A DNA stretch of 64,000 nucleotides from assembly GCF_003105155.1 (NCBI RefSeq), contig NZ_QETK01000023.1, positions 28,898 to 92,897 on the forward strand, given 5' to 3'. Source of the stretch: Pseudomonas sp. SDI (lineage in GTDB: Bacteria > Pseudomonadota > Gammaproteobacteria > Pseudomonadales > Pseudomonadaceae). This document shows, piece after piece, positions 26,331-34,831 of this stretch. The notes beneath the pieces were generated by a model, which saw only the letters and a program-made list of their open reading frames with translations, was not told where the DNA came from and ran no database searches. The stretch's first letter is position 1; each line of letters begins with the position of its first letter. The translations under genes were made by a program, and so were the position numbers.

Positions 26331-27539
26331 CTACTGCGCCAGTTCAGAATTGGCGCTCGCCCTGGACGTCCTCAACATGACTCGACAGCCAATCCAAGCC
26401 ATAACAACGAAGGCGATGCCAAGGCTGAGTGGTAGCTGATCATTGAATAGCGCAACGCAACTGCTGGCTCCTGCGCCCGTTGCGAATGTGAGGGTACTCA
26501 GCAGGGCTGCGGCAGTCCCTGCCCTTTCAGGATGTCTCTCCAGTGCGCTGGTCGTTGCGGCTGGCCGCGCGAGGCTGGCCCCCGTGGTGCAGATAATCAT
26601 GGGTACCAGTACGGTCGCGATTGACAGCTCGGCTACCCATACCCACAACAGAAAAGTTATCCCTGCCAAGGCAATCAGCGTGAGCCCGAGGAGCATCTGG
26701 ATGTTTGCGGGTAACCGGGAGTTGAGCGCTCGAGCCACGGCGCCACCGATCAGATAGGCCAGTCCATAAAACAGGAAGACCAGTGAAAAGTTTTCGGGGG
26801 GTAGGCCGAGATGCTCCATGAAAAGTAGCGGCGATACGGCGATAAAAGAAAAGTGGGAGGCAAACGCCACCGACGCGACGATGGCACAGGACAAAAAATG
26901 CCGATCACGTAGCACAGCGCGGTAGCCATCGAACAGTTGAACAGGCTGCCGCTGCGATTGGGCGTCATGGTCGAGCAGCGTTGTGTTCAGAATCAATGCC
27001 AGGCACACGAGTGCGGAAAATACCGAGAAACTGCCAGACCAGCCCAGCACGCTTTGCAAATAGCTTCCCAGCAGTGGTGAAAGGGAGATGAAAACTCCAC
27101 TGGCAGTCGTTTGCATGATGCGGATGGCGTTGCGTTGTTTACCTACAAAGATGTCTTGCACTAATGCTTGAGTCAGAACAAAGAAGCCGCAACCTGCCGC
27201 CTGCATGATTCGGAAGAAGACGAAGGTAACGAATTGGCTGGCATATAGGCAGCCAACCGCCCCGCTAAGCGAGATCAGTAATCCAAGCAACAACAAGCGC
27301 TTTCGACCGAAATAGTCCGACAGTGGTCCAATCAGCAACTGCGTTACGGCAACGCCGAGGGCGAAAAGGCTGATGGACATTGCGATAGCGTGCGATTGCA
27401 CGCTGAAATGAATGCCGAGCGCTGGAAAGGAGGGCAATATTACATCAAGAGGGAAGACCCCTAGTGCGCTCATCAACAAGAGCAAGCACATAATCATTTG
27501 ATGTTTTATGGTTTTGGCGTGCTTTGGATTTTCATTCAT
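26331..27539 (-). CDS. Bcr/CflA-type MFS drug or metabolite exporter
   Basis: A 402-residue 12-helix major-facilitator protein. The N-terminus (LGVFPLDVILPSFPALGIHF) and the loop 2-3 motif GPLSDYFGRKRLLLLG are those of the DHA1 Bcr/CflA family. It also has RIMQAAGCGFFVLTQALVQD, matching the family's motif in helices 4-5. It appears intact. Start ATG 27539 overlaps the stop of the preceding fragment by 8 bp, so it was cotranslated with the upstream genes. In context it is the likely exporter of the cluster's product. AT-richer codon use than its neighbours supports horizontal origin. Confidence 0.85.
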   Translation of the reverse strand: MNENPKHAKTIKHQMIMCLLLLMSALGVFPLDVILPSFPALGIHFSVQSHAIAMSISLFALGVAVTQLLIGPLSDYFGRKRLLLLGLLISLSGAVGCLYASQFVTFVFFRIMQAAGCGFFVLTQALVQDIFVGKQRNAIRIMQTTASGVFISLSPLLGSYLQSVLGWSGSFSVFSALVCLALILNTTLLDHDAQSQRQPVQLFDGYRAVLRDRHFLSCAIVASVAFASHFSFIAVSPLLFMEHLGLPPENFSLVFLFYGLAYLIGGAVARALNSRLPANIQMLLGLTLIALAGITFLLWVWVAELSIATVLVPMIICTTGASLARPAATTSALERHPERAGTAAALLSTLTFATGAGASSCVALFNDQLPLSLGIAFVVMAWIGCRVMLRTSRASANSELAQ

Positions 27540-28303
27540 CAATCAATCCGTGCTGTTGGAAAATTCTATTGAATTCAGGGTTGTCGAGTAGGTCTGTACG
27601 TTGAATGGCTGCGAGCATGGCGGCTTTGGATATGCTCCCGACTGGCTTGGAACTGTCGAGAAACACTTTTTGCTGTTGGGTCGCGCACAATGGTAGTTTA
27701 GTTAATGTTGAAGTAAGCCAGGGCTTGTCAATCTGACGAAATATATTAATCACGGCTGGGATTTGGCTTGCACACTGATATCGCTCGCTAGGGGTCAATC
27801 GACCCCATAGCCAGACAAAGCAATCAGAGACTTTCTATAAGTTTTTGTAGTTGTAGTAGGCGTGAGGATTGAGATCTTTCAATTTGAAAATATTTAGCCA
27901 CGTCGGCAGCTAATTGATCCGAGAATAGCGCATGATAGGCTTCATCTGTGTAGATCATTAGGCCTATTGTGCACATGCTGTCTTCAAACTCTACCCGCAT
28001 GCGCTTGTGTATAATGTTTTCCACTGCGTTGTTGATTATTAAGTGTTCTAGCGCTGTTGTATGATTTAGAAAATGGACTAGGTATCTTGCTTGTAGGGAT
28101 TTTTGGTGATTGCTGGGCATGCTCTTGATCACCGGGTGTTGTAGTACAGGTAGCATTGCCGGTGGAAACCAATCTTTAACGCTGGAATCTGAAATGCCAC
28201 TTGCCGTTATTTTGTATCGATGGCTTCTTGATCTGACGCAACTTTCGATGTTCCACTTTGAGAGTGATCTGATACTTCCAGATGTTACGTTGGCTGAGCA
28301 CAT
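27532..28303 (-). pseudogene. AurF-like diiron oxygenase, split and internally deleted
   Basis: The first part (ATG 28303 to TGA 27824) is 159 residues and matches the first half of AurF-type p-aminobenzoate N-oxygenases: LPVLQHPVIK, TALEHLII (ligand Glu86) and YTDEAYHALF (Glu121, His124). The second part is in another frame (27532-27835, first usable start TTG 27798). Its WLWGRLTPSERYQCASQIPA and VINIFRQID resemble the C-terminal end of the same family. The segment between, which should supply the other ligands (AurF Glu196, His223, Glu227, His230), is absent. Family proteins are about 300-340 residues; here about 250 remain. I infer a deletion of roughly 80-100 codons plus a frameshift, so it is probably inactive. 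Confidence 0.65.
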
Positions 28304-28307
28304 GGAG

Positions 28308-28786
28308 TTACTCGCTTTTTTGTTCTTCTAAGATGTCTGCCAAGGCTGAGGGAATAGGGCTGCCAGTGCCGTAGCCAGCACCTACAAAAAATAGTGGTTG
28401 CTCGGCTGTGTTTTCTAACTGTAAAAGTCGCTCTACTTCTCGTTTAATAGGGCTTCTGTACATTGCTCCAGGTAAAGCTCAGCCCATGAGGAGCTATCGA
28501 TTGGCATGTTGTGAAATGGTATGTTCTTTGTCCCATTATGAAATATTCTAGAGAGCTCGTCCCAGCCCCAATCACAGTGAGTGCTTTGGCGTTCTACCAG
28601 TATTCCTGCATTTGAAAATTCTTGATCAATAGGATGTTTGTTGCTGTATAGCTCAATATTTTCCAGAAGAATGGATAATCTTCTCAGGTGTTCGCCTGAT
28701 AGCTCAAACTGCCGATGCGATTCGAAGTTCCAGATGATAATGCCGACTGCACTTGGGATTATAAAGATATTTCGATTTATAAACAT
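28308..28786 (-). pseudogene. SagB/ThcOx-like nitroreductase-fold dehydrogenase, split and internally deleted
   Basis: The N-terminal part (ATG 28786 to TAG 28433, 117 residues) shows the leader domain typical of SagB-type proteins: GIIIWNFESHRQFELSGEHL, then WGWDELSRIFHNGTKNIPF. A second frame (28308-28463, 51 codons) overlaps it and reads SPIKREVERLLQLENTAEQP then LFFVGAGY, like the very end of SagB enzymes. The central FMN-binding nitroreductase domain (about 200 residues) is missing. SagB proteins oxidise azolines to azoles in thiazole/oxazole-modified peptides, or act in other peptide and NRPS pathways. GAGGAA lies 8 bases before ATG 28786. The AurF-like start follows the final stop by four bases. 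Confidence 0.6.
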
Positions 28787-28804
28787 GGCCAAGCTTCCTC
28801 AAGG

Positions 28805-28833
28805 CTAAAGCGTAGTCCGGTTCTACGCTTTAG
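28805..28833. other. Perfect 11-bp hairpin between the 22-codon ORF and the SagB-like gene
   Basis: CTAAAGCGTAG (28805-28815) and CTACGCTTTAG (28823-28833) pair perfectly around a 7-base loop. It begins seven bases after the stop of the tiny ORF and ends 18 bases before the next start. There is no T-tract, so it is more likely a transcript-stabilising or partial-attenuation hairpin, which would keep the first message in excess. Confidence 0.7.
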
Positions 28834-28839
28834 TGTTTG

Positions 28840-28908
28840 TTACTGCTTGGTAGGCACTAAGTAGTTAAGCTTGGCAAGCTTGGTTGACTCCAGTTTGATT
28901 TCTTTCAT
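28840..28908 (-). CDS. 22-residue peptide, candidate precursor peptide
   Basis: An ATG at 28908 preceded by AAAGGA (8-base spacing) opens a 22-codon ORF starting MKEIKLESTKLAKLN and ending YLVPTKQ. It is the first gene of the minus-strand cluster, followed by a strong hairpin and then a modification-enzyme gene, the usual place of a RiPP precursor. It has one Tyr, one Ser and two Thr and no Cys. A competing 23-codon ORF in another frame (28865-28936, starting MSRPAKGLSNE, with AAGGAA upstream) overlaps it. Coding status is unproven; the call rests on position, ribosome site and termination just before the hairpin. Confidence 0.45.
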   Translation of the reverse strand: MKEIKLESTKLAKLNYLVPTKQ

Positions 28909-28936
28909 TGCTTAATCCTTTGGCTGGTCGCGACAT

Positions 28937-29107
28937 TGCGACTTCCTTAGGTTAGTAAGTTATTTGATTAATGCAATAAAATTCAAAGTCAGAAGATTCT
29001 TCTCGGTTTGTGCGAACTTTCCTAGGATGTATAGGGCGGGTCGGGGCGACGTAATCCTTTGTTTGTTGTTGTGTTTAATTTTTCCGGTAACTAGTTGGCG
29101 CCCCATA
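28937..29107. other. Promoter-side spacer of the AT-rich cluster
   Basis: AT-rich spacer between the first ORF of the cluster and the rlmI terminator. It must contain the cluster's minus-strand promoter and the right boundary of the insertion, but neither can be placed precisely. A 71-codon plus-strand frame here has no family-like content. Confidence 0.45.
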
Positions 29108-29136
29108 AAAAATCCCGGCACCAGGCCGGGATTTTT
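29108..29136. terminator. Rho-independent terminator of rlmI
   Basis: AAAAATCCCGGC and GCCGGGATTTTT pair around ACCAG. In the minus direction the stem is followed by a T-run. It lies 14 bases after the rlmI stop and also insulates the island. Confidence 0.9.
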
Positions 29137-29150
29137 CAAAGCGTCTGCAC

Positions 29151-30347
29151 TCAGCTGTTTGGCAGCAGTCGGCAGGTGATGCTCTTGATGTAGCGGGTTT
29201 CCGGGATCGCCGGGTGCACCGGATGATCCGGGCCCTGGCCGCCACGCTCCAGCAGCTGGATATTGCGGTCCAGGTGGCGGGCGCTGGTCAGCAGGATGTT
29301 CTGCAGGTCATCCTCCGGCAGGTGCATCGAGCACGATGCGCTCACCAGGATGCCGTCCTTGGTCAGCAAACGCATGGCCTGCTCGTTCAGACGACGGTAG
29401 GCGCCCTCGCCATTCTTCAAATCCTTCTTGCGCTTGATGAACGCCGGCGGGTCGGCCACGATCACGTCGAAACGCTCTTCCGACGCCTTCAGCTCGCGCA
29501 GCGCCTCGAACACGTCGCCTTCGATGCAGGTGACTTTTTCGGCAAAACCGTTCAGCGCAGCGTTACGCTCGACGCCGTCCAGGGCAAAGCTCGAAGCATC
29601 CACGCAGAACACTTCGCTGGCGCCAAATGCGCCGGCCTGCACGCCCCAGCCACCAATGTAGCTGAACAGGTCGAGCACACGCTTGCCCTTGACGTACGGC
29701 GCCAGGCGCGCGCGGTTCATGCGGTGGTCGTAGAACCAGCCGGTCTTCTGGCCTTCCATCACCGGCGCTTCGAATTTGACGCCGTTCTCTTCCAGCGCCA
29801 CCCACTCCGGGACCACGCCGAACACGGTCTCGACGTAACGGCCGAGGCCCTCGGCATCGCGCGCGGCAGAGTCGTTCTTGAACAGGATGCCGCTCGGCTT
29901 GAGCACCTGCACCAGCGCGGCGATCACCTCATCCTTGAGCAGTTCCATGGTCGCCGAGGCCAGCTGTACCACCAGAATGTCGCCGAAACGGTCGACCACC
30001 AGGCCTGGCAGCAGGTCGGAATCGCCGTACACCAGGCGGTAGAACGGCTTGTCGAACAGCCGCTCGCGCAGCGACAGGGCCACGTTCAGGCGGTGCACCA
30101 GCAGCGACTTGTCCAGCGAAAGCTTGATGTCGCGCGACAGCAGGCGCGCGCAGATCAGGTTGTTCGGGCTCATCGCGACGATGCCCAGGCCCTTGCCGCC
30201 AGCGGTTTCCAACAGTGCCTGGTCGCCGGCCTTGAAGCCGTGCAGCGGGGTCGCGGCAACGTCGATTTCGTTGCTGTAGACCCACAGGTGGCCGGCGCGC
30301 AGGCGGCGGTCGGCATTGGCTTTGAGACGAAGGCTGGGCAGGGACAT
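29151..30347 (-). CDS. rlmI: 23S rRNA m5C1962 methyltransferase
   Basis: A 398-residue SAM-dependent RNA methyltransferase. The N-terminal PUA domain (SLPSLRLKANADRRLRAGHL, then WVYSNEID) is followed by a linker and a Rossmann domain with VLDLFSYIGGWGVQAGAFGA for SAM, the catalytic DPPAF motif, and the nucleophilic Cys in VSASCSMHL. The start at ATG 30347 gives the standard family length; an upstream open frame lacks conserved features. Confidence 0.95.
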   Translation of the reverse strand: MSLPSLRLKANADRRLRAGHLWVYSNEIDVAATPLHGFKAGDQALLETAGGKGLGIVAMSPNNLICARLLSRDIKLSLDKSLLVHRLNVALSLRERLFDKPFYRLVYGDSDLLPGLVVDRFGDILVVQLASATMELLKDEVIAALVQVLKPSGILFKNDSAARDAEGLGRYVETVFGVVPEWVALEENGVKFEAPVMEGQKTGWFYDHRMNRARLAPYVKGKRVLDLFSYIGGWGVQAGAFGASEVFCVDASSFALDGVERNAALNGFAEKVTCIEGDVFEALRELKASEERFDVIVADPPAFIKRKKDLKNGEGAYRRLNEQAMRLLTKDGILVSASCSMHLPEDDLQNILLTSARHLDRNIQLLERGGQGPDHPVHPAIPETRYIKSITCRLLPNS

Positions 30348-30502
30348 GACGTCGCTCCGGGAAAAAAGAGCGGGAGTATACCGCGAAGGCCAGGGGTACT
30401 GATTCATCCTGCGACAAATAGCAGGGTCTATGCTTGCGTTTCCCTTGCCCCTGCGCACGTGCGATCAGGTTAGAATCGCCCCTCAGCCCCGAGTGTGTAC
30501 AT

Positions 30503-31369
30503 ATGTCCCAGGAACTCTCCGCCGAACAGATCCAGCAAGCCTTGCAAGGCATCAGCGTCCCGCCCCAGCCGCAGATCATGGTCGACCTGCAGTTTGAGCA
30601 ATACATGCCCGACCCCGACCTCGACGTGATCGCCAAGCTGATCGCCCAGGATCCGGGCCTGTCCGGCGCGCTGCTTAAATTGGTCAACTCGCCGTATTAC
30701 GGCCTGACCAACAAGATTGCTTCGATCCAGCGGGCCGTTAACCTGCTTGGCAGCCGTTCGATCATCAACCTGATCAATGCCCAGTCGATCCGTGGCGAGA
30801 TGAGCGATGAAACCATCGTCACCCTCAACCGCTTCTGGGATACCGCCCAGGACGTCGCGGTCACCTGCCTGACCCTGGCCAAGCGTATCGGCTCGCAGGC
30901 GGTTGACGAGGCTTACGCGCTGGGCCTGTTCCACGACTGCGGCGTGCCGCTGATGCTCAAGCGCTTCCCCGAGTACATGGGCGTGCTCGAAGACGCCTAC
31001 GCCAGTGCCGGCGCCGAAAAGCGCGTGGTCGACACCGAGAACCAGGTGTTCAACACCAACCATGCCGTGGTCGGCTACTACACCGCCAAGTCCTGGCGCC
31101 TGCCGGAGCACGTCAGCGCCGCCATCGCGAACCACCACAACGCCCTGGCGGTATTCAGCGATGAATCCTCGCGCAACGCCTCGCTGAAAAACCTGCTGGC
31201 GATCCTGAAAATGGCCGAGCACATCTGCGCTTCGCACCGGGTGCTGGGCAACCAGGGCGTCGACCACGAGTGGAACACGGTCGGCCACCTGGTGCTGGAC
31301 TACGTCGGGCTGTCGGAGTACGACTTCGAGAACCTCAAGCAGACCATCCGCGAGATGGGTACCCACTGA
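30503..31369 (+). CDS. HDOD-domain signalling protein
   Basis: A 288-residue protein made almost entirely of one HDOD domain (from about residue 20: QPQIMVDLQ, DPGLSGALLKLVNSPYYGL, VNLLGSRSIINLI and GLFHDCGVPLML). HDOD proteins are degenerate HD phosphohydrolases that act as scaffolds in bacterial signalling, often without catalysis. Start ATG 30503 precedes SQELSAEQIQQALQG. mutM follows after only 3 bp, so they share a transcript. Confidence 0.88.
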   Translation: MSQELSAEQIQQALQGISVPPQPQIMVDLQFEQYMPDPDLDVIAKLIAQDPGLSGALLKLVNSPYYGLTNKIASIQRAVNLLGSRSIINLINAQSIRGEMSDETIVTLNRFWDTAQDVAVTCLTLAKRIGSQAVDEAYALGLFHDCGVPLMLKRFPEYMGVLEDAYASAGAEKRVVDTENQVFNTNHAVVGYYTAKSWRLPEHVSAAIANHHNALAVFSDESSRNASLKNLLAILKMAEHICASHRVLGNQGVDHEWNTVGHLVLDYVGLSEYDFENLKQTIREMGTH

Positions 31370-31372
31370 TCC

Positions 31373-32185
31373 ATGCCCGAACTCCCTGAAGTCGAAACCA
31401 CCCGCCGCGGCATTGCGCCGTACCTCGAAGGCCAGCGCGTCAGCCGGGTGATCGTGCGCGACCGCCGTTTGCGCTGGCCGATCCCGGAAGACCTCGACGT
31501 ACGCCTGTCGGGCCAGCGCATCGTCAGTGTGGAACGGCGCGCCAAGTACCTGCTGCTGAACGCCGAGGTCGGTACGCTGATCAGCCACCTGGGCATGTCC
31601 GGCAATTTGCGTCTGGTGGAAATCGGCCTGCCGGTGGCCAAGCACGAGCATGTCGATATCGAGCTCGAATCCGGCCTGGCGCTGCGCTACACCGACCCGC
31701 GCCGCTTCGGTGCGATGCTCTGGAGCCTCGACCCGCTGCAGCACGAACTGCTCGCGCGGCTCGGCCCGGAGCCGTTGACCGACCTGTTCGACGGCGAGCG
31801 GCTGTTCCAGTTGTCGCGCGGGCGTTCCATGGCGGTCAAGCCGTTCATCATGGACAACGCGGTGGTGGTTGGCGTGGGCAACATCTATGCGAGCGAAGCG
31901 CTGTTCGCCGCCGGCATCGATCCGCGCCGTGAAGCCGGGGGTATTTCCCGGGCGCGCTACCTGCGCCTGGCCATCGAGATCAAGCGCATCCTCGCCATCG
32001 CCATCGAGCGTGGCGGCACCACCCTGCGCGACTTCATCGGCGGCGACGGCCAGCCGGGCTACTTCCAGCAGGAGCTGTTCGTCTACGGGCGTGGCGAAGC
32101 GCCGTGCAAGGTCTGCGGGAGCATTCTGCGCGATGTGCGCCTGGGCCAGCGCGCCAGCGTGTTCTGCCCGCGCTGCCAGAAGTAA
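31373..32185 (+). CDS. mutM: Formamidopyrimidine-DNA glycosylase
   Basis: A 270-residue bifunctional glycosylase/AP lyase that removes 8-oxoguanine. The N-terminus [14 protein letters not shown] gives the catalytic Pro (after Met removal) and Glu. NYAS-like helix-two-turn-helix residues appear in [17 protein letters not shown], and the C-terminal zinc finger is CKVCG-(16)-CPRC, followed by the final lysine. All active-site features are present. Confidence 0.97.
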   Translation: MPELPEVETTRRGIAPYLEGQRVSRVIVRDRRLRWPIPEDLDVRLSGQRIVSVERRAKYLLLNAEVGTLISHLGMSGNLRLVEIGLPVAKHEHVDIELESGLALRYTDPRRFGAMLWSLDPLQHELLARLGPEPLTDLFDGERLFQLSRGRSMAVKPFIMDNAVVVGVGNIYASEALFAAGIDPRREAGGISRARYLRLAIEIKRILAIAIERGGTTLRDFIGGDGQPGYFQQELFVYGRGEAPCKVCGSILRDVRLGQRASVFCPRCQK

Positions 32186-32191
32186 CCGCGC

Positions 32192-33879
32192 TCAACGCGC
32201 CGGCATTACCTCGGAACTGCCCACCCCACGCGGGTCGCTGGCCGCTTCCAGGGTGCGCGCCGCCTTGTTCCAGAACAGCACCTGCTGATTGCCATAGCTG
32301 CGCCCGAGATCCTTGAGGGTGTAGCCGCGCGCCTGCAAGTCGGCCTGTTCGGCGGCACTGAAAGCGCCGGGCTCATGCTCGACCACGTCCGGCAGGTACT
32401 GATGGTGGTAGCGCGGCACTGCCGGCCAGCTGGCCACCGGCTGGCCATCGAGGAATGCCAGCATCGACAGCAGCACCATGCTCGGAATCCGGCTGCCGCC
32501 CGGTGTGCCGAAGGCGGCGAACTGCTGCGGGCTTTCAATGAAGCTTGGGCTCATGCTCGACAGCGGCCGCTTGCCGGCAGCCACCGCGTTGGCCTGGCTG
32601 CCGGCCAGGCCGTAGCTGTTGCTACCCTGCGGATCGGCGGCGAAATCGTCCATTTCATTGTTCAGCACCACGCCGCTGCCGGGCACGCTGAAGGCCGCGC
32701 CGAACGGCAGGTTGACCGACAAGGTGGCGGCGACCGCGTTGCCATCGGCGTCGATCACCGTGAAATGGGTGGTGTGATCGCCTTCGCGCCAGGCCGGAGA
32801 GGGCGCTAGGCTGGCACTTGGGGTGGCCTGGTGTACGTCGATGCTGTCGGCCAGTGCATTCAGGTAGCGGCGGTCGAGCAGTTGCGGGATCGGGTTGGGC
32901 ACGTGGTCCGGGTCGCCGAGCAGGCCGCGGTCGCGGTAGGCCCGGCGCAGCACTTCGAGCACGTAATGGCTGCGCTGGACCTTGTCGGCGCTCTGCCAGG
33001 GCAGGCGTTGCAGCATTGCCAGGCTCTGCGCCAGGGCGACACCGCCGGCGGAGGGCGGCGGCGCGCTGATCAGTTCACGCTGGTCGGCCAGGCTGTAGCG
33101 CAGCGGCTGGCGCCGGGCGACGCGGTAGTCGGCGAGGTCGTCGAGGGTCCACAGGCCGCCGGCGGCGTGCACGCCATTGACCAGGGTGGCAGCGGTCTGG
33201 CCCTTGTAGAAGCCGTCGTGGCCCTGTTCGGCCAGGCGTTGCAGGGTGGCGGCCAGCTCGGGCTGGCGGATGACTGCGCCGAGCGCTGGCACCTCGCCGT
33301 CGACCAGGAATAGCCGGGCGCTTTCTGCGTCGTCGCGCAGGGCAGTGCGACGCATGCTGGCGCGGTCGCGGTACACGCGGTCGACGGCAAACCCCTGAGT
33401 GGCCAAACGAATGGCCGGGGCCAGGGTGCTGCGCAGGGGCAGCTTGCCGTCATGCGCGGCCAGCTCGGCCAGCGCTGCCGGCAGGCCGGGAATCGCCGCC
33501 GCCAGCGGACCGTTGATCGACAGCCCGGGCTGCACCTTGCCGTCTTTCAGGTACATGGCCGGGGTAGCCTGGCCCGGTGCGCGTTCGCGGGCATCGATGA
33601 ACTGATAGCGCGCCGGCAAGCCGGCTTGGCGCAACAGGAAGAAGCCGCCACCGCCCAGCCCCGAGCCATACGGCTCGACCACCGCCAGCGCAGCGCTGAC
33701 GGCGATGGCTGCATCGAAGGCGTTACCGCCCTGTTCAAGGATCTCGCGGGCGGCGGCGGTCGCTTGCGTGTGCGGGGTGGCAATCGCCGCGCGCCCAGGG
33801 CCGTCGGCCAGGGCCTGCGCCGTGGCCAGCGCCAGGGCGGCGCCGAGCAGCAGCGAACGCAGCGAAACCACGCCGGCCA

Positions 33880-33880
<1 letters not shown>
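32192..33880 (-). CDS. ggt: Gamma-glutamyltransferase
   Basis: A 562-residue periplasmic Ntn-hydrolase that transfers or hydrolyses the gamma-glutamyl group of glutathione. The signal peptide (SLRSLLLGAALALATAQALA) is followed by ATPHTQATAAAREILEQGGN and GGGGFFLL. Autocleavage should occur before the Thr of DHTTHFTVID, giving large and small subunits. PLSSMSPSF and GTPGGSRIPS provide the oxyanion region. The ATG overlaps the ferredoxin stop as ATGA. Confidence 0.95.
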
Positions 33881-34194
<314 letters not shown>

Positions 34195-34239
34195 TTAGCG
34201 CCCGCAGTGCACGCGGGCGCAGCCTTCAATCGGCGGGAG

Positions 34240-34806
<567 letters not shown>

Positions 34807-34831
34807 CTATAGACAGGCTGGGCAAGTCTTG

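Noticed and set aside
28964..29179. 71-codon plus-strand frame in the AT-rich spacer
   Set aside because: It runs through the rlmI terminator and into the rlmI 3' end, has no good ribosome site and no family-like content.
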